DNA from: Acidobacteriota bacterium
GTDB lineage: Bacteria > Acidobacteriota > Blastocatellia > RBC074
Length of the DNA: 64,000 nucleotides
Direction of reading: 5' to 3'
Assembly: GCA_016196035.1 (NCBI GenBank)
Contig: JACPYM010000033.1
Location: 92,027 to 156,026, forward strand
Both the position numbers and the translations under genes were made by a program. Shown here piece by piece: positions 25,923 to 37,661 of this stretch (within the stretch, counting starts at the first letter, position 1; every line of letters begins with the position of its first letter). Under the pieces are notes generated by a model that saw only the letters and a list, made by a program, of their open reading frames with translations, did not search any database and was not told where the DNA came from.

Positions 25923-26648
25923 ATGTTTCCCAAAGTCGTAACACAAACCTCTGAACCTTTTCCGGCAAGCATGTCACCCGTGCCGCTGCTGGAAGACGGC
26001 GCATACTTGACGCGCGCTGAATTTGAACGGCGTTATGAAGCCATGCCCAGCCACCTCAAAGCCGAATTGATCGAAGGGAGAGTGTGTATGTCGTCACCCG
26101 TGCGCCGGAAAAATCACAGCATCCCTGACAATCATCTCAGCACCTGGCTTGGTGTTTATGCCGCCGTTACGCCGGGTGTGCTTGCCGGTAACAATGGCAC
26201 GGTGCGGTTGGATGAGTGGAATGAAGTGCAGCCCGACTCGGATTTGCGCATTGATGAAACGCGCGGCGGCCAGGCCCTCGTCAGCAGCGACGATTATCTG
26301 GAAGGCGCGCCCGAACTCGTCATCGAAATTGCCGCCAGCAGTGCGCCGCGTGATTTACGCGAAAAGTTTACGGTCTATCAACGCAACGGCGTGCGCGAAT
26401 ACATCGTCTGGGCGGTTGCCGACGGCCAAATCCATTGGTTCAGTTTGGAAGCCGGAACATTCACACCTTTGAATCCCGATCCCAATGGTTACTTGTGCAG
26501 CCGTGTGTTTCCCGGCCTTTGGCTGGATGTGCAGGCTTTGTTACGTGGTGAGATGGCGCAGGTGTTGCAGGTTTTGCAGCAAGGCTTGGCCGCGCCCGAA
26601 CACGCAGAATTTATCACTGCTTTAGCCCGCCGCCACACGCCGCTGTAG
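25923..26648 (+). CDS. Uma2-family (DUF820) putative endonuclease
   Basis: 241 aa, second member of the family in the window and clearly diverged from the one at 23131. Family features are LTRAEFERRYEAMPSHLKAELIEGRVCM, PDSDLRIDE with the conserved Asp, GAPELVIEIAASSAPRDLREKFTVYQ with Glu and Lys, and VREYIVWAVADGQIHWF. A C-terminal tail (LLRGEMAQVLQVLQQGLAAPEHAEF) is typical of the longer subgroup. ATG 25923 has an AAGGCGGTG ribosome-site-like sequence. Function in vivo is unknown; tyrA starts 17 bases downstream, so it may share a transcript with the aromatic genes. Confidence 0.88.
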   Translation: MFPKVVTQTSEPFPASMSPVPLLEDGAYLTRAEFERRYEAMPSHLKAELIEGRVCMSSPVRRKNHSIPDNHLSTWLGVYAAVTPGVLAGNNGTVRLDEWNEVQPDSDLRIDETRGGQALVSSDDYLEGAPELVIEIAASSAPRDLREKFTVYQRNGVREYIVWAVADGQIHWFSLEAGTFTPLNPDPNGYLCSRVFPGLWLDVQALLRGEMAQVLQVLQQGLAAPEHAEFITALARRHTPL

Positions 26649-26665
26649 CCTCCACAATTTGTCGA

Positions 26666-27580
26666 ATGCTCAATCTCCATCACATTGCCATCGTTGGTTG
26701 CGGCTTGCTGGGCGGATCGTTTGCGCTCGCCTTGCGTCGCGCCGGATTCAACGGGCGCATCACAGCCTGCGGCGGCAAGCGTTCGCCGCAATTGGCGATT
26801 GAACGCGGTGTGGCCGATGCGCTGGAAGAAAGCTTCGAGCGTGGCGAGGTGTGCGAGGCTGATTTGATTTATCTGGCCGCACCCATCGGCGGCATCATTG
26901 ATTTTTTGAAAACGCGTGGCGCACAAATCAAGCCTGGCGCACTGGTCACCGACGCCGGCAGTACTAAGGTTGAAATCTGTCGGACGGCACGCGCCGCGTT
27001 GCCCCCCGGCGTGCATTTCATCGGCGGTCACCCAATGGCGGGCAGCGAACAGACGGGCGTTGAGTATGCGCGGGCTGATTTGTTTGATCGCGCAACTTAC
27101 GCGCTCGTGACTGAACAGGGAACTGACGAGGCTGCGTTCGAGCAGTTCAAAGCTATCGTCGAAGCTGTCGGCGCGCGCGCCCTACCGGTCGAAGCCGAAG
27201 CGCACGATGCCGCTGTCGCATTGATTAGCCATCTGCCGCAATTGCTGGCGAGTACGCTGGCGACGTTGCTCGATGCTGAGCACGATGGCCCAACTGGGCG
27301 AAATGCCGCCGAGCGCGAACTAGCGCAACGTCTGGCCGCAACTGGTTGGCGTGATATGACGCGGCTGGCCGGCAGTTCGTGGAGCATGTGGCGCGACATC
27401 TGTCTGACGAATCAGCCGAACCTGTCGGTTGCCTTGGGCACGATGATTAGCGAGTTGCAGGCGCTGAAAGAGACACTGGATGGGCGCGATTTCAATGCGG
27501 CGCGTGAATTGTTTGCGGCGGCCAATCGCTCGGTCGAAGAGCAGCGCGCCTTGCATTACGGACGGTTTGAAAAGTTGTGA
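26666..27580 (+). CDS. tyrA: Prephenate dehydrogenase
   Basis: 304 aa. It oxidises and decarboxylates prephenate to 4-hydroxyphenylpyruvate with NAD(P), the Tyr branch. The N-terminus has the dinucleotide fold IAIVGCGLLGGSFALALRRAG. Downstream are LIYLAAPIGGI, VTDAGSTKVEI, FIGGHPMAGSEQTG with the catalytic His, and the helical C-terminal dimerisation domain (HLPQLLASTLATLL, WRDMTRLAGSSWSMWRDI). No ACT domain follows, so tyrosine feedback through such a domain is not expected. A linked ATG 26666 follows the Uma2 stop by 17 bases; tyrS follows 16 bases after the stop. Confidence 0.95.
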   Translation: MLNLHHIAIVGCGLLGGSFALALRRAGFNGRITACGGKRSPQLAIERGVADALEESFERGEVCEADLIYLAAPIGGIIDFLKTRGAQIKPGALVTDAGSTKVEICRTARAALPPGVHFIGGHPMAGSEQTGVEYARADLFDRATYALVTEQGTDEAAFEQFKAIVEAVGARALPVEAEAHDAAVALISHLPQLLASTLATLLDAEHDGPTGRNAAERELAQRLAATGWRDMTRLAGSSWSMWRDICLTNQPNLSVALGTMISELQALKETLDGRDFNAARELFAAANRSVEEQRALHYGRFEKL

Positions 27581-27596
27581 ATCTGGAGAGTATTCG

Positions 27597-28871
27597 ATGA
27601 ATCTGTTTGAGGAATTGGAATGGCGCGGTCTGGTTTACGACCACACCGAGGGCACAAAAGAAGTGCTCGCCAAAGAGAAAGTGACCGGCTACATTGGCTT
27701 TGATCCGACGGCGGCCAGTTTGCACGTCGGGTCGTTGTTGCCAATGATGGCGCTGGCGCGCTTGCAACGCTGCGGCCATCAACCCATCGCCATCGCGGGC
27801 GGCGGCACCGGTCTGATTGGCGATCCCAGCGGCAAAACCGCCGAGCGCAAGTTGCTGACCACTGAAGACGTCGAAGCGAACCTCATTGGCATCAAGGAGC
27901 AGTTGAGCCGCGTGCTCGACTTCGACGCCAAAACCAATCCGGCGCTGATTGTGAACAATGCCGACTGGTTGACGGTGATCCCTTTCGTCGAATTCCTGCG
28001 CGACATCGGCAAGCATTTCACGGTGAATTCGATGCTCGCGCGCGAATCGGTCAAACGCCGCTTGGAACAGGAAGAGGGCATTTCGTATACCGAGTTTAGT
28101 TATATGTTACTCCAGGCCTACGACTATCTGGTGTTGTACGACCGCCATAACTGCACGCTGCAAATGGGCGGCAGCGATCAGTGGGGTAACATCCTGAGCG
28201 GCATCGAACTGGTGCGCCGGTTGCGCGGCGGCAAAGCCTATGGGCTGGTTTCGCCGTTAGTAACAACCTCATCAGGCGTGAAGTTCGGCAAGACCGAAGC
28301 GGGCGCGGTCTGGCTGGATGCGAAACTGACATCGCCGTACCGCTTCTATCAATTCTGGTTGAATACGACTGACCAGGATGTGCTGCATTACTTGAAATAC
28401 TTCACCTGGCTCGGCAAGCTGGAAGTTGGCGAGTTGGCCGAAAAGCTGAAAACACAGCCGGAAAAGCGTGAGGCCCAACGGGCGTTGGCGCTCGAAGTTA
28501 CTAACATCGTGCACGGCGCAACAGAAGTGGAAAAAGCCCAACGCGCCTCACATGTGTTATTTGGTGGCGAGCTTGCTGGATTAAGTGCGGATGAGGTGCT
28601 GGATATTTTTAACGACGTACCTTCGAGCGAGTTACAGCTCGAGAAACTCGCAGGCAGCGGGTTGCCGTTGACCGAAATTTTAGTTACTTCCGGTTTGGCG
28701 CCGTCAAAGGCAGAAGCGCGGCGGTTGGTGGGCGGCGGCGGTGTTTATCTAAATAACATTCGTGTTACTGACGACAAAACCAGCGTAACTTTGGAGCAGT
28801 CGGTCGAGGGGCGCTTTTTTGTATTGCGCAAGGGGCAAAAGCAGTATCACCTGGTCAAGCTGGCCGGCTGA
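27597..28871 (+). CDS. tyrS: Tyrosyl-tRNA synthetase
   Basis: 424 aa class-I synthetase charging tRNA-Tyr. It keeps YIGFDPTAASLHVGSLLPM, where HVGS replaces HIGH, SDQWGNILSGIELVRR for tyrosine recognition, and KFGKT of VKFGKTEAGAVWLD, the KMSKS equivalent in bacterial TyrRS. An S4 RNA-binding domain ends the protein (PLTEILVTSGLAPSKAEARRLVGGGGVYLNN). ATG 27597 is preceded by CTGGAGAG; longer upstream frames overlap tyrA and are not used. No T-box leader is visible before it, and it follows tyrA closely, so tyrosine synthesis and use are encoded together. Confidence 0.97.
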   Translation: MNLFEELEWRGLVYDHTEGTKEVLAKEKVTGYIGFDPTAASLHVGSLLPMMALARLQRCGHQPIAIAGGGTGLIGDPSGKTAERKLLTTEDVEANLIGIKEQLSRVLDFDAKTNPALIVNNADWLTVIPFVEFLRDIGKHFTVNSMLARESVKRRLEQEEGISYTEFSYMLLQAYDYLVLYDRHNCTLQMGGSDQWGNILSGIELVRRLRGGKAYGLVSPLVTTSSGVKFGKTEAGAVWLDAKLTSPYRFYQFWLNTTDQDVLHYLKYFTWLGKLEVGELAEKLKTQPEKREAQRALALEVTNIVHGATEVEKAQRASHVLFGGELAGLSADEVLDIFNDVPSSELQLEKLAGSGLPLTEILVTSGLAPSKAEARRLVGGGGVYLNNIRVTDDKTSVTLEQSVEGRFFVLRKGQKQYHLVKLAG

Positions 28872-28928
28872 GCGTGCATGCCACGGCCCCTTTTGATTTG
28901 GGAATAAAGCTGAGAATGAAAACGCCCT

Positions 28929-29336
28929 TCACTTGATATTCGTCTGCACCATATTCGCCGCCCTACCATCCAGCGACAACACGATGCCCGCTTCGCCGCG
29001 TCCGAGCAGCGCGCGTGGCACGGCTATGTTCACTTGATCCAAGCCGACCAGATCGCCCTGCGCTCCAGCATAAGAAACTTGCGCACTCAAGCCACCGATC
29101 AGCACAGTCGTCGCGGTCAGCGAACTGCCCCCACGCAAGCCCGTGCCGAAGAGCAACAGGGACACTTGTTCGCCTGTCGGCCCCGAATCCAGCGGCGTGC
29201 CGACGAACTGCTGGGTCGTGGTGTCAAAGCGCGCGATCAATTCATAGCTCTGCGCGTCGCCACGGCCACGGTGATGTTGCCCGGCGCGATCAAGCGGGCA
29301 AAAGCGCGGAAATTGCGCACCTCATTTCGCGTACTT
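28929..29336 (-). pseudogene. Broken TIGR03437 protein gene (C-terminal remnant)
   Basis: The stretch 29240-28929 on the minus strand encodes the last ~100 residues of a TIGR03437 domain ([39 protein letters not shown], ending TNIK), closely similar to the same part of the giant gene next door. The domain's first half is missing. Just upstream, in another frame (29336 to 29237), a short open stretch (GSTRNEVRNFRAFARLIAPG) resembles the FG-GAP-type sequence found at the start of such proteins. I read this as a copy that lost its middle by deletion. It is separated from the intact gene by a palindromic repeat. Confidence 0.7.
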
Positions 29337-29347
29337 CCATCTTTAGC

Positions 29348-29478
29348 AGGACTTACGCAAAGATTTGCCACAGAGGCACAGAGGCACAGAGGAAAACAGA
29401 GAACTCCACCAACACTGTAAAAAAGCTCTGTGTCTCTGTGCCTCTGTGGCAATCTCGCTCGCGTTTTGCGTAAGTCCT
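29348..29478. repeat. Inverted repeat with 'cctctgtg' tandem core, family G
   Basis: The outer arms aggacttacgcaaa (29348 on) and tttgcgtaagtcct (ending 29478) enclose gccacagaggcacagagg repeats and their complement ctctgtgcctctgtggc. The element ends 2 bases before the stop codon of the giant gene and its other end lies about 11 bases from the pseudogene. Similar 'tctgtgcctctgtgg' repeats are common in several bacterial phyla. Confidence 0.88.
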
Positions 29479-29480
29479 AT

Positions 29481-32400
29481 TTAGTTTGAAAGCAAAGCCC
29501 GCCTCACATTAAATGCGGCAGCGGCGGTTTGTGTGACAGTGAAAGTTATCCCGGCGATGGTCATCGTTCCGCTACGCTGGCTGGCGGCGGTGTTGGCGGC
29601 GACGGCGAAATTGACCGTGCCGTTGCCGTTGCCGTTGGCACCGCTGGTGATGGTGAGGAAGCCAGCGTTGCTTGTCGCCGTCCAGGCGCAGCCGCTGGTG
29701 GCGGTGACGTTGAGGCTGCCCGTGTTGGCATTGGCGTTGAAGCTCTGGCTGGTGATGGGAATTGAATAAGAGCAAGGCCGCCCTGTTTGCGTGACGGTGA
29801 AGGTTTGTCCGGCGATGGTCAGCGTGCCCGTGCGCTGGCTGCCGGGGTTGGCGGCGACGGTGAAATTGACCGCGCCGTTGCCCGCGCCGCTCGCGCCGCC
29901 GGTGATCGTGATGAAATCGGCGTTGCTCGTCGCTGTCCAGGCGCAACCGTTCTGCGTCGTCACATTCACGCTGCCCGCGCCGCCGCCGGACGGAACGTTC
30001 TGACTCGCCGAGGAAAGGGCGTAACTGCAAGTTTGGCTTCCCGCGAAAGCAACACGCACCGTATTCGCCGTGCTGCCGTCCACCGTCAACACCAAATCCA
30101 CCTCGCCGCGTCCAATCAATGCGCGGGGTACGGCTAGGTTCACCTGATCCAAGCCGACCAGATCGCCTTGTGCGCCGGCATAAGAAACCTGCGCACTCAC
30201 GCCGCCGATCAGGGCAGTCGTCGCAGTCAGCGAACTGCCCCCACGCAAACCCGTGCCGAAGAGCAGCAGGAAGACCTGTTCGCCCGCCGGCCCCAGATCC
30301 AGCGGCGTGCTGACGAAGCGTTGCGTGGCGGTGTCGAAGCGCGCGATCAGTTCATAACTCTGCGCGCCGTTCGCTTTGATGCGCAGTGCGACGGCAGCCG
30401 CGACGCCTTGCCCGTTGGCGTTGGCGGTGAACAGGCCCGGTGCCACGTTGGCAATTGTTACGTTGCCGAGCGAGAGTGCGCCTGCGCCGTTGGTGACCGT
30501 GATGGTGGCTGTGCCGTTGGCCGTGCCGGGCGGGATCAAGTAATTGATTTGCCCCGGCGCGACGAAAAAGAGCGGGGCCAGGCGTGCAACGCCCAGGCTG
30601 TCGCGCACTTCGACAATCGTGTCAGCCAGCGAAGCGGGCAAGGGCACTTGATTGGCCGTGACCACGCTGTTTGCCAGATTCACCCCGAAGGCGGCGACAA
30701 TGGAATTGGCGGCGAGCGTTTGGCCGGTGAAGCTGGCGGCGGAGACGGTCGCTAACGCATTCGTCGTGGTGGACGGCAGAATTTGCGGCGGGAGGCCGGC
30801 GAGCGCGCTGCCCGTGTCCGTGCCAAAGGCCGCGCCTGCCAGGATGGGTTGATCCGCGCTGAGCGTGAAATAGCCAGCGGCTTGCCCGCGCGCGCCACTC
30901 ACGAGATTGCTCAACAGATCGCCAAAGACCGTGCCAGCGGGCACGTTGACGCTGGTTTGCCCTAACGACGCGCCGTCCGGGTTGAAGCAGGCGAGTGTGA
31001 CACGCGCCGCTTGCGCGGACGGATTGAAGAGGCCCAGTTCGGTGAAGGAGCCGGTCACGGTGTTGAGGTGCGCGAAGAGCAGCCGGTTGGCGGGCGCGCT
31101 TTCCAGCGGCAGCGTGGCGCGGAAGGCTTGCGCGCCGGTCGCGTGCAGCAGCGTCACCGCGCCCGCCAGTCCCGCCAGATTGCTTTCAAGCACGAGCGCG
31201 GAACTGGCCGCCGCCGCGCGGTTGAGGTTGAAAAGCTGGTTGAGGTCGCGCTGGAGTTGTTGCCCCGCGTCCAGCGTCAGGTTGACCGGCGCAGTCACGG
31301 GCACACCCGGTTCGTTCACCAGCCGCAGCGTCAGGTTGGCGGTTTGCGCGCTGGGATTGACCAGTGTGAGCCGCACCGCCGCCGAGCTGCCCAGCGGCAA
31401 ATGGGGCGCGTAAAGTTTGGTCGCGCCGCCGCCGAGCGGTTGTGCGTTGAGCGCGCTGATTTCTTTATCCAAAACTTGCACTGCCGCCGCCCCCAGATCG
31501 CGTTCGCTCAAGATCAACAGGTAGCCGGTGAAAGGCTGCGCGAGATTCGGAAAGATGTCTGGCAGTTGCTCGGCGAAACGGGCTTTGGCTTCGAGCCGGA
31601 CTTCTTCACTGCCCGCCAGCCGCCCCGTGGCGTCGTGCAATTCAAGTTGCACCAGGCCAGAGAAGTTGGTGGCGTTGGCGAGATGCACTTCGGTGGTTTG
31701 CGTCGTGTCGTAAACGGCTTCGGGCAGGATGAGCGCGCTGTCGTAACCGCTCAGCGCGTTGAGGCCGTCGAAGCCGTTGCCGCTCGTCAGCAATTCATAG
31801 CCGGCGACCGTGTTGCGATTGGCGCGCGTTTGCACCCAGCCGTCGAGCGGCGTGATGGCTTTGAATAGATCGCCGATTGAACCGGTCAGCATCCGTGCGG
31901 CGGCCAGTGTGGCGGTTAGCGGATTGACCAGATTGGGTGCTTGCAAGTCGGTGCCTGCGTCATCGTAGGCGCGCAGCGTCAACGCCGCGTCCGTCGTGCC
32001 CGCATTCACCAGGTTGAAGCGCGTGCTGAAAGCATTGCCGCTGTGCAGCACGGGGAAATTCAAGCTGCGTTGCGCAAAGGGGCCGAAGACGCCAAGCGTG
32101 TAAAAGCGCGCCAGCCCGTTGACGCGCGCCGTAGCGGTCTTCGCGCTGGTGTTGACCGTGGTCGGATAGCTGATCAGTTGTCCGCTGTCGGGATCGAAGG
32201 AAGCGACCTTGAGCGCAGCTTCGCTGAAGTTCGGATCGTCGGGCAGCATTTCGGCGTCGTAGTTGAACGTTAGATCAGCCACGAAGCCGCCATCGGCGGG
32301 GATGGGCGGGGTGAATTCCCAGTAGGCGTTGACGCCGATAAAATCGCGCAGGAGCGAGGCGGCTTCGGCGTAACGCAACGCGAACGGCGCTGCGGCATTT

Positions 32401-35400
32401 GCGCCTCCTTCGAGCTCCGCCCCCAATTTGAGTGAGTCGAGAAAGCCTTTGAACTGGACGCCTTTGCGCGCCACCTTGGTCGTGCGGTTTACGCCATTTT
32501 GTAAGAGGTTCGCGGCAACCCCCAACCCGGTGTTGACGGAGGTGATGCCGCCGGGGAATTGCACTTCCTTGGTAAAGTTGCTGAATTCGATTGCCGGAGT
32601 GCTGGCGCGGCGCTCATCCGCAGCGTTGCTCAGATAAAAGTACACTTTCACCACGGTAACTTTGGCATTGTCTGGAACGCGCACGTCGAAATCCCTGACC
32701 GGCGGATTGGCCTCGCTGTGGTCTCCCGCCTTCAGGTCGAGCAGTTTGATGGGCGGCGGCGTTGGCTCGCCGCTGATCGAGTTGTACTCGGCTTGGGCGA
32801 ACAACTGGCTCGCGCCCGCACGGGCGACATTGTATTCAAGCGCGCAGCCAATCTTTTCCGTGATGCCACGCTGCAATTCAATCCCCTTGGGTGGGCGGCA
32901 CTGCCCGGCCACAATGCGTAAGCGCTCAATCGGCAAGAGCAGCGGCGTCGAGACGAGTTGGTCTTTGCCAGGCGGTGAGTACACCAGTTTCAGTTCCCAT
33001 ACATCCACGTCGTAGGGCACGTTGTCAGGCAGAAAGATAAAGAAAGCCGGGCGCGGAAGATTGGGGTAAGGGCCGAGATAAGAGAGTTGCGGGTCTTGGC
33101 GGCGGACTGTGCCGTCTTTCAGTTTTTCGGAAAGCACGATACCTACCGGCGTATTCAGCGGCAGATTCAACTCGTCCTTGACCGTGAGCATCAGCTCTTC
33201 AGTGCCTGCGCTGATCAACTCGAAATCACGTCTTACCTTGTCGCCCGCGACCAGCACCGGCAGGGGATTGATTGCCACAGGCATGGGGTTTTGCAGCAGT
33301 GCATAATTCAATTCGATGCGAAACGCGCCACGCCGATAGATCAAGGGCACGGCGCGTTTGAGCACTGTCCCATTTTCAGCGAGCAACGCCGCCGAAATTC
33401 TGACCAGCGGTACATCGGGCGGCACGGCAAATTCAAAGTCGAGCGCAAAGCCCAAAGTCACCGGTTGCGGGGTGGCAACGACCGTGACCAGGTCTTTGAG
33501 CGCAATGGATTGCTCACTGAAGCCGTTGAAGGCTTCCAGCCGTAACTTGCCCCGCACGTCGTTGGTCAGTTGATAGCGCAGCCCGCAATCGAACTTGATC
33601 TTGCCATCCTCTGGGAACGAACTGCCGTCGGGCGCGGACTTCCCGTTGATGGTGGGATTGCTTTCAAAGGCGCTGACATCGGGGACGACTTTGTACGTCA
33701 GGTCGGCGCGTTTGAAAATACTGTTGGTGGCGGGATCAATCAGCAGCGCCGCGAGCTTCAAGCCGGTCGGTACGCTGCCGCCGATCAAGGTTGTGAAATC
33801 AACGCTGAGCGGTAATAGGTTGAATTCCCTCGTGGGCAGCGGGTTGGGGCAAGACTGCGGCCGCGTGATGTCAATTTCGCCCGCAAAAGAGGCGCGTGCG
33901 TTGCCGTCTTCGTCGAACAAACTCACCCTCAGCGTGGCGTTCGCGCGGCTTTGCAACAGGTAACGCACCGTGACTTTCAAGCCGCCGAGTTTGAGCAACG
34001 CGCCCGAAACCGGCGTGTCATTGTTTGGCATTGGGTTCACGAGTTCGAGCGTATCCTGGCTCTGATCCGGCGCAGCGTTGGCGAAGTTCAGCGTCGCCGC
34101 GCAGCCTGTCACCGTCAACGTGACCGCCACGGTGCGCGGGCTGTTGCTGGCGTTGGCGGAAGTGATGGTGAGCGTGCCGTTGTACGTGCCCGCCGCCAGC
34201 GCGCTCGCATTGACCGCCACCGTCAGCGGCACGGCTTGCCCGGCGTTGAGCGGGCCTGTAGGAGGTGTGACCATCAGCCAATTGCCGCCGCTGGTCGTGG
34301 TGGCCGCCGCCTGCCAAGTCAGTGCGCCGCCACCGGTGTTGCTGAGCGTCACGGTTTGCGTCGCTGGGTTGCTGCCGAGCGTGGTGTTGAAGTTCAGCGT
34401 CGGGGTACTGAGCGTCAGCGTGCCCGGCGCGCTGCCTGCCGCACAAGCTGAGAATGGCGAGGTGCTGCTGCCTGTTGCCGTGGCGGTCGCCGTCACGTTC
34501 TGCCCGGCGGGAACGCTGAAGCTGGCCGCGCCGCTCGCGTTGGTCGTCACTGTCACATCGCTGATGAAGGTCTTGCCTTGCGTATCGGTGCCGCAGGTGG
34601 GGTTGGCGAAGAATTCGATGACGTGCGCGGTGTTGGGCGGCGCGCCGCTGAGCGTGCCTTGCGTTGTTCCGGCAGTCGTCGTCAGCACAGGGGTTTTGTT
34701 GGCAGGGTTGTTGTTTTGGATACCGGCATTGGTGGTAACCGGCGTCCCATTGCTGAAGATGGAATTGCGGCGCACCGCATTGACGGCACTGCCGCTCAAG
34801 GCTATCCCCTGCGAGCTATTAAAAGCGCTGATATTGGCCGCGCCGCTCTCTGTCCCGCCGATAAGGTTGTTGTTGCCATTGACAGTTATCCCATTGCCAC
34901 CATTGCCCAAATTGGCCGTGCCGTTCATATCCGTGCCGATGTAATTACCCTGCACCCGATTGTTGGAGCCTTGAATAAAGACGCCGCCGTTACTGCCATT
35001 CGCTGAGATGAGGTTGCGCGCGCCCGTCACCGTTCCGCCCACTGTGCTCGCGTTTGCATTGCTGCTGAGGAGAACCCCGTAAAACGTGTTGCCCAGCGCC
35101 TTCGTGCCATCTTTATCCGTGCCGATGTAATTGCCTTGCACAAGAGAAGCGGCGCTGAAATCCAAATTCACGCCACCACTGTCGCAGCCGGAAATAATGT
35201 TCCGCGCCGCTAGAGTCGTGCCGCCGAGCGTGAAGCCTACCGCACTAGCGCCGCTGCCAGATAAGAACACGCAGCCCCCATTCGGCTTGAGCACCGCCGT
35301 CCCATTCGCATTCGTCCCAATCAGGTTGCCCTGAATCAGCGCGGTAGAATCGCTGGTAATACGCACAGCCTGCGACTTGATGCCTGCAATCACATTGCCC

Positions 35401-37460
35401 GCGCCTGCCTCCGTGCCGCCAAGTTGCAGGTTCGAACTTCCATTGCTGAATAGCGACACACCATTATCGCTACCCAATGCTTTCGTGCCTGAGGCATCAA
35501 TGCCGATGTAATTGCCTTGCACCTTAGTGCCCGGCGAATTCGCGTTTAGGCGAATGCCGTAAGCGGGCGGTGCGATGAGGTTGCGCGCCGCCGCCGCCGT
35601 CCCGCCAATCAGGTTATTCGGCGAAGTGCTGATTACGATCCCATCACAGTTCGTGCACGTGCCGAAGGCTGCGCTCGCGCCTGCGGTGTCCGTGCCGAGA
35701 TAACAGCCTTCGACGATGTTGCCGCCCTTAGTAACCAGAGTGATGGTTCCAGGGCTACCAGGTGAAATGCGATTGAGCACCAGCCCCCGAATCGTACTGT
35801 TTCCTCCCAAAATACTTACACCGAAGCCAAGATTGCTGATCTCGACCCGGCTGGCGCCACCATCTATCGTGACCACATCGGTGATGTTGGGTAATGAGGT
35901 GAACGAGATGGACGAAATCGAGGGGCTGAAGTTGATGAGGTCAGCACCCATGCTCGTATTGGCTTGTTGAATCGCCGCCGTCAGCGTGCAAATGCCATTG
36001 CCGGGCGCAGTCTCGCACTTGCCATCGCCGGTATTGGAGTCGCTCTGTGAGCCGGTACTGTTGACTGTGAACGTGGCCGTCGGCGCAGTCAATGCCGCCG
36101 CCAGGGACGACTCGCCGCCGCGTTTGAGCACGACCAGATCGCTCAACGCATCCATATTCAACCGCATCGGCAGCACCGCGACTGGCTCACCCGCGACTGC
36201 TAGCGTGACTGGCGCGCGTGGTTCCGCCGCTGCTTGCGCCTCCTCGCCACGCAGCATGCCGCCGGTCAGGATTTGCAACTGTTGCGCGTCTTGATCAATA
36301 ACCACCAGATCGTCGTAGCCGCTGACCGAGACGCGCGCGCGCACCAGTAGCGGCGCAGCAGTCTTGTCGTTGGCGACGACGGCTTCAGCGCGGCTGCGCG
36401 TCGCCACTGCGCCCAGCAGCTTGCTAAGCGTTTTGCCGCGCGCGTCTTGCCCTAACACTTGCACCACGCCATCCGCCGCGAGCACGGCGATTTCGTTGCG
36501 CGCATCGCCGCTGAAATCGCCGACGGCCAACGCCACGCTGTCGAAGGGCTGCGCGTGCGTTTCAATGACGGCGGCTTTGACCTCGGCCTGCCGCTCTTCG
36601 CCGACAGACAAACAGCGATCCCGTCCGTGGACGATCAACACATCGTGCCCCGCCGCCACAGCCAAATCCATTTCGTACTGATCGTCCAATTGCCCCAGCG
36701 CCAGCGCAGCCGCTTCCGCCGGCAACGCGATCACTTCGGGCGCGCGGCTGAAGGCGCCCTCCGGCCCTTCAAAGACCAGCGCCTGCGCGCCGTCGTCGGT
36801 GTTGACGGCGACGACGACATCTGCCAATCCGTCCGCGCGATTGATCTCGCCGACGGTCAACGCTGTCACGCTGCCTGGGAGTTTGATGGCTTGCGCTGGC
36901 CCCAAGCCGCCGCGGCCATCACCCGCGAGCCAATAGAGCGTCGCGCTGCCCTGCGTCGCCGCGACGACATCCACGTGCCCATCGGCGTTGAAATCGCCCG
37001 CGCCCACGAAGTCGGCTGCGGCGGGCAGCGCCAACACGCGCGCGGGTGAAAGGAACGGCGCATCGGTGAATTCGCCGCGCGCGCGCCGCTGTTCGGCGGC
37101 GGGCGTGTCGGGATAAATCGCGTCCACGTTGCCGCGCTGCCACACCAGCACGCCGCCGTCCGCGCTGGCGTAGCCGCTGAGCAAATCGGGCACGCCGTCT
37201 TCATCAAAATCGCCCGCCGCGAGCGCCAGCGGTTGCGCCGCCTCACGCTGCAACAGTCCATTCGCCTCCGCGCCGACCGGCAAGTCATAACCGTCGCGCA
37301 GATTGATCCACGGATAGCCGCGCCCGGCGGCCTGCACGGCTACGCGCGCCGCGTGAGGCGTTGGCAAGCTGCGGCTTTGCGCGCGCCAGTAAACCGGCAT
37401 TCCCGCGCCCAGGCTGAGCGCCAACAGCAACACGACCATCATTGATTTTCTGCGCATCAT
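29481..37460 (-). CDS. Giant exported multidomain TIGR03437 protein (module A)
   Basis: 2,659 aa. After a signal peptide ([14 protein letters not shown]), residues about 70-430 hold FG-GAP/VCBS-type repeats ([30 protein letters not shown]). About 464-505 is a CSLREA-like entry segment ([14 protein letters not shown]), followed to ~960 by a right-handed beta-helix with repeated NLIGGT and VQGNYIGTD rungs. A BACON-like sandwich (about 1040-1140) precedes a long region of beta domains. TIGR03437 spans about 2237-2473, and two BACON repeats ([24 protein letters not shown]) end the protein. Domain content suggests a surface or secreted adhesin-like or glycan-binding protein. GAGGTAACT precedes the ATG. 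It lies downstream of the small CPVC gene, with a 103-bp palindrome between. Confidence 0.85.
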   Translation of the reverse strand: MMRRKSMMVVLLLALSLGAGMPVYWRAQSRSLPTPHAARVAVQAAGRGYPWINLRDGYDLPVGAEANGLLQREAAQPLALAAGDFDEDGVPDLLSGYASADGGVLVWQRGNVDAIYPDTPAAEQRRARGEFTDAPFLSPARVLALPAAADFVGAGDFNADGHVDVVAATQGSATLYWLAGDGRGGLGPAQAIKLPGSVTALTVGEINRADGLADVVVAVNTDDGAQALVFEGPEGAFSRAPEVIALPAEAAALALGQLDDQYEMDLAVAAGHDVLIVHGRDRCLSVGEERQAEVKAAVIETHAQPFDSVALAVGDFSGDARNEIAVLAADGVVQVLGQDARGKTLSKLLGAVATRSRAEAVVANDKTAAPLLVRARVSVSGYDDLVVIDQDAQQLQILTGGMLRGEEAQAAAEPRAPVTLAVAGEPVAVLPMRLNMDALSDLVVLKRGGESSLAAALTAPTATFTVNSTGSQSDSNTGDGKCETAPGNGICTLTAAIQQANTSMGADLINFSPSISSISFTSLPNITDVVTIDGGASRVEISNLGFGVSILGGNSTIRGLVLNRISPGSPGTITLVTKGGNIVEGCYLGTDTAGASAAFGTCTNCDGIVISTSPNNLIGGTAAAARNLIAPPAYGIRLNANSPGTKVQGNYIGIDASGTKALGSDNGVSLFSNGSSNLQLGGTEAGAGNVIAGIKSQAVRITSDSTALIQGNLIGTNANGTAVLKPNGGCVFLSGSGASAVGFTLGGTTLAARNIISGCDSGGVNLDFSAASLVQGNYIGTDKDGTKALGNTFYGVLLSSNANASTVGGTVTGARNLISANGSNGGVFIQGSNNRVQGNYIGTDMNGTANLGNGGNGITVNGNNNLIGGTESGAANISAFNSSQGIALSGSAVNAVRRNSIFSNGTPVTTNAGIQNNNPANKTPVLTTTAGTTQGTLSGAPPNTAHVIEFFANPTCGTDTQGKTFISDVTVTTNASGAASFSVPAGQNVTATATATGSSTSPFSACAAGSAPGTLTLSTPTLNFNTTLGSNPATQTVTLSNTGGGALTWQAAATTTSGGNWLMVTPPTGPLNAGQAVPLTVAVNASALAAGTYNGTLTITSANASNSPRTVAVTLTVTGCAATLNFANAAPDQSQDTLELVNPMPNNDTPVSGALLKLGGLKVTVRYLLQSRANATLRVSLFDEDGNARASFAGEIDITRPQSCPNPLPTREFNLLPLSVDFTTLIGGSVPTGLKLAALLIDPATNSIFKRADLTYKVVPDVSAFESNPTINGKSAPDGSSFPEDGKIKFDCGLRYQLTNDVRGKLRLEAFNGFSEQSIALKDLVTVVATPQPVTLGFALDFEFAVPPDVPLVRISAALLAENGTVLKRAVPLIYRRGAFRIELNYALLQNPMPVAINPLPVLVAGDKVRRDFELISAGTEELMLTVKDELNLPLNTPVGIVLSEKLKDGTVRRQDPQLSYLGPYPNLPRPAFFIFLPDNVPYDVDVWELKLVYSPPGKDQLVSTPLLLPIERLRIVAGQCRPPKGIELQRGITEKIGCALEYNVARAGASQLFAQAEYNSISGEPTPPPIKLLDLKAGDHSEANPPVRDFDVRVPDNAKVTVVKVYFYLSNAADERRASTPAIEFSNFTKEVQFPGGITSVNTGLGVAANLLQNGVNRTTKVARKGVQFKGFLDSLKLGAELEGGANAAAPFALRYAEAASLLRDFIGVNAYWEFTPPIPADGGFVADLTFNYDAEMLPDDPNFSEAALKVASFDPDSGQLISYPTTVNTSAKTATARVNGLARFYTLGVFGPFAQRSLNFPVLHSGNAFSTRFNLVNAGTTDAALTLRAYDDAGTDLQAPNLVNPLTATLAAARMLTGSIGDLFKAITPLDGWVQTRANRNTVAGYELLTSGNGFDGLNALSGYDSALILPEAVYDTTQTTEVHLANATNFSGLVQLELHDATGRLAGSEEVRLEAKARFAEQLPDIFPNLAQPFTGYLLILSERDLGAAAVQVLDKEISALNAQPLGGGATKLYAPHLPLGSSAAVRLTLVNPSAQTANLTLRLVNEPGVPVTAPVNLTLDAGQQLQRDLNQLFNLNRAAAASSALVLESNLAGLAGAVTLLHATGAQAFRATLPLESAPANRLLFAHLNTVTGSFTELGLFNPSAQAARVTLACFNPDGASLGQTSVNVPAGTVFGDLLSNLVSGARGQAAGYFTLSADQPILAGAAFGTDTGSALAGLPPQILPSTTTNALATVSAASFTGQTLAANSIVAAFGVNLANSVVTANQVPLPASLADTIVEVRDSLGVARLAPLFFVAPGQINYLIPPGTANGTATITVTNGAGALSLGNVTIANVAPGLFTANANGQGVAAAVALRIKANGAQSYELIARFDTATQRFVSTPLDLGPAGEQVFLLLFGTGLRGGSSLTATTALIGGVSAQVSYAGAQGDLVGLDQVNLAVPRALIGRGEVDLVLTVDGSTANTVRVAFAGSQTCSYALSSASQNVPSGGGAGSVNVTTQNGCAWTATSNADFITITGGASGAGNGAVNFTVAANPGSQRTGTLTIAGQTFTVTQTGRPCSYSIPITSQSFNANANTGSLNVTATSGCAWTATSNAGFLTITSGANGNGNGTVNFAVAANTAASQRSGTMTIAGITFTVTQTAAAAFNVRRALLSN

Positions 37461-37510
37461 AGTTACCTCGATGAGTAGTTTGGAGCAGTGATTGAAAAGC
37501 GCCCCATGGC

Positions 37511-37613
37511 GCGCGGGTGTTCAGAGTTCCGCCTTTAGGCGGTGGCGGCGCGTAGCGCCGAAACGCGCCTGCGGCGCGCCACCGCCTAAAGGCGGAACTC
37601 TGAACACCCGCGC
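37511..37613. repeat. Inverted repeat, family A (37-bp perfect arms)
   Basis: The arms 37511-37547 and 37577-37613 are perfect complements containing gttcagagttccgcctttag; the spacer also folds (gcgcgtagcgcc). It shares the gttcagagttc segment with the copy at 2699-2761. It sits between the small CPVC gene and the giant gene of module A; the matching junction in module B has no element. Confidence 0.9.
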
Positions 37614-37661
37614 CTGCCGCGTTCAGTGGAACCTGAGTGTCTCAATGGCAGTTGCTTCGCT

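Noticed and set aside
29237..29452. A 71-codon minus-strand gene beside the pseudogene
   Set aside because: Half of it is the 'cctctgtg' palindrome; the rest is the out-of-frame fragment assigned to the pseudogene.
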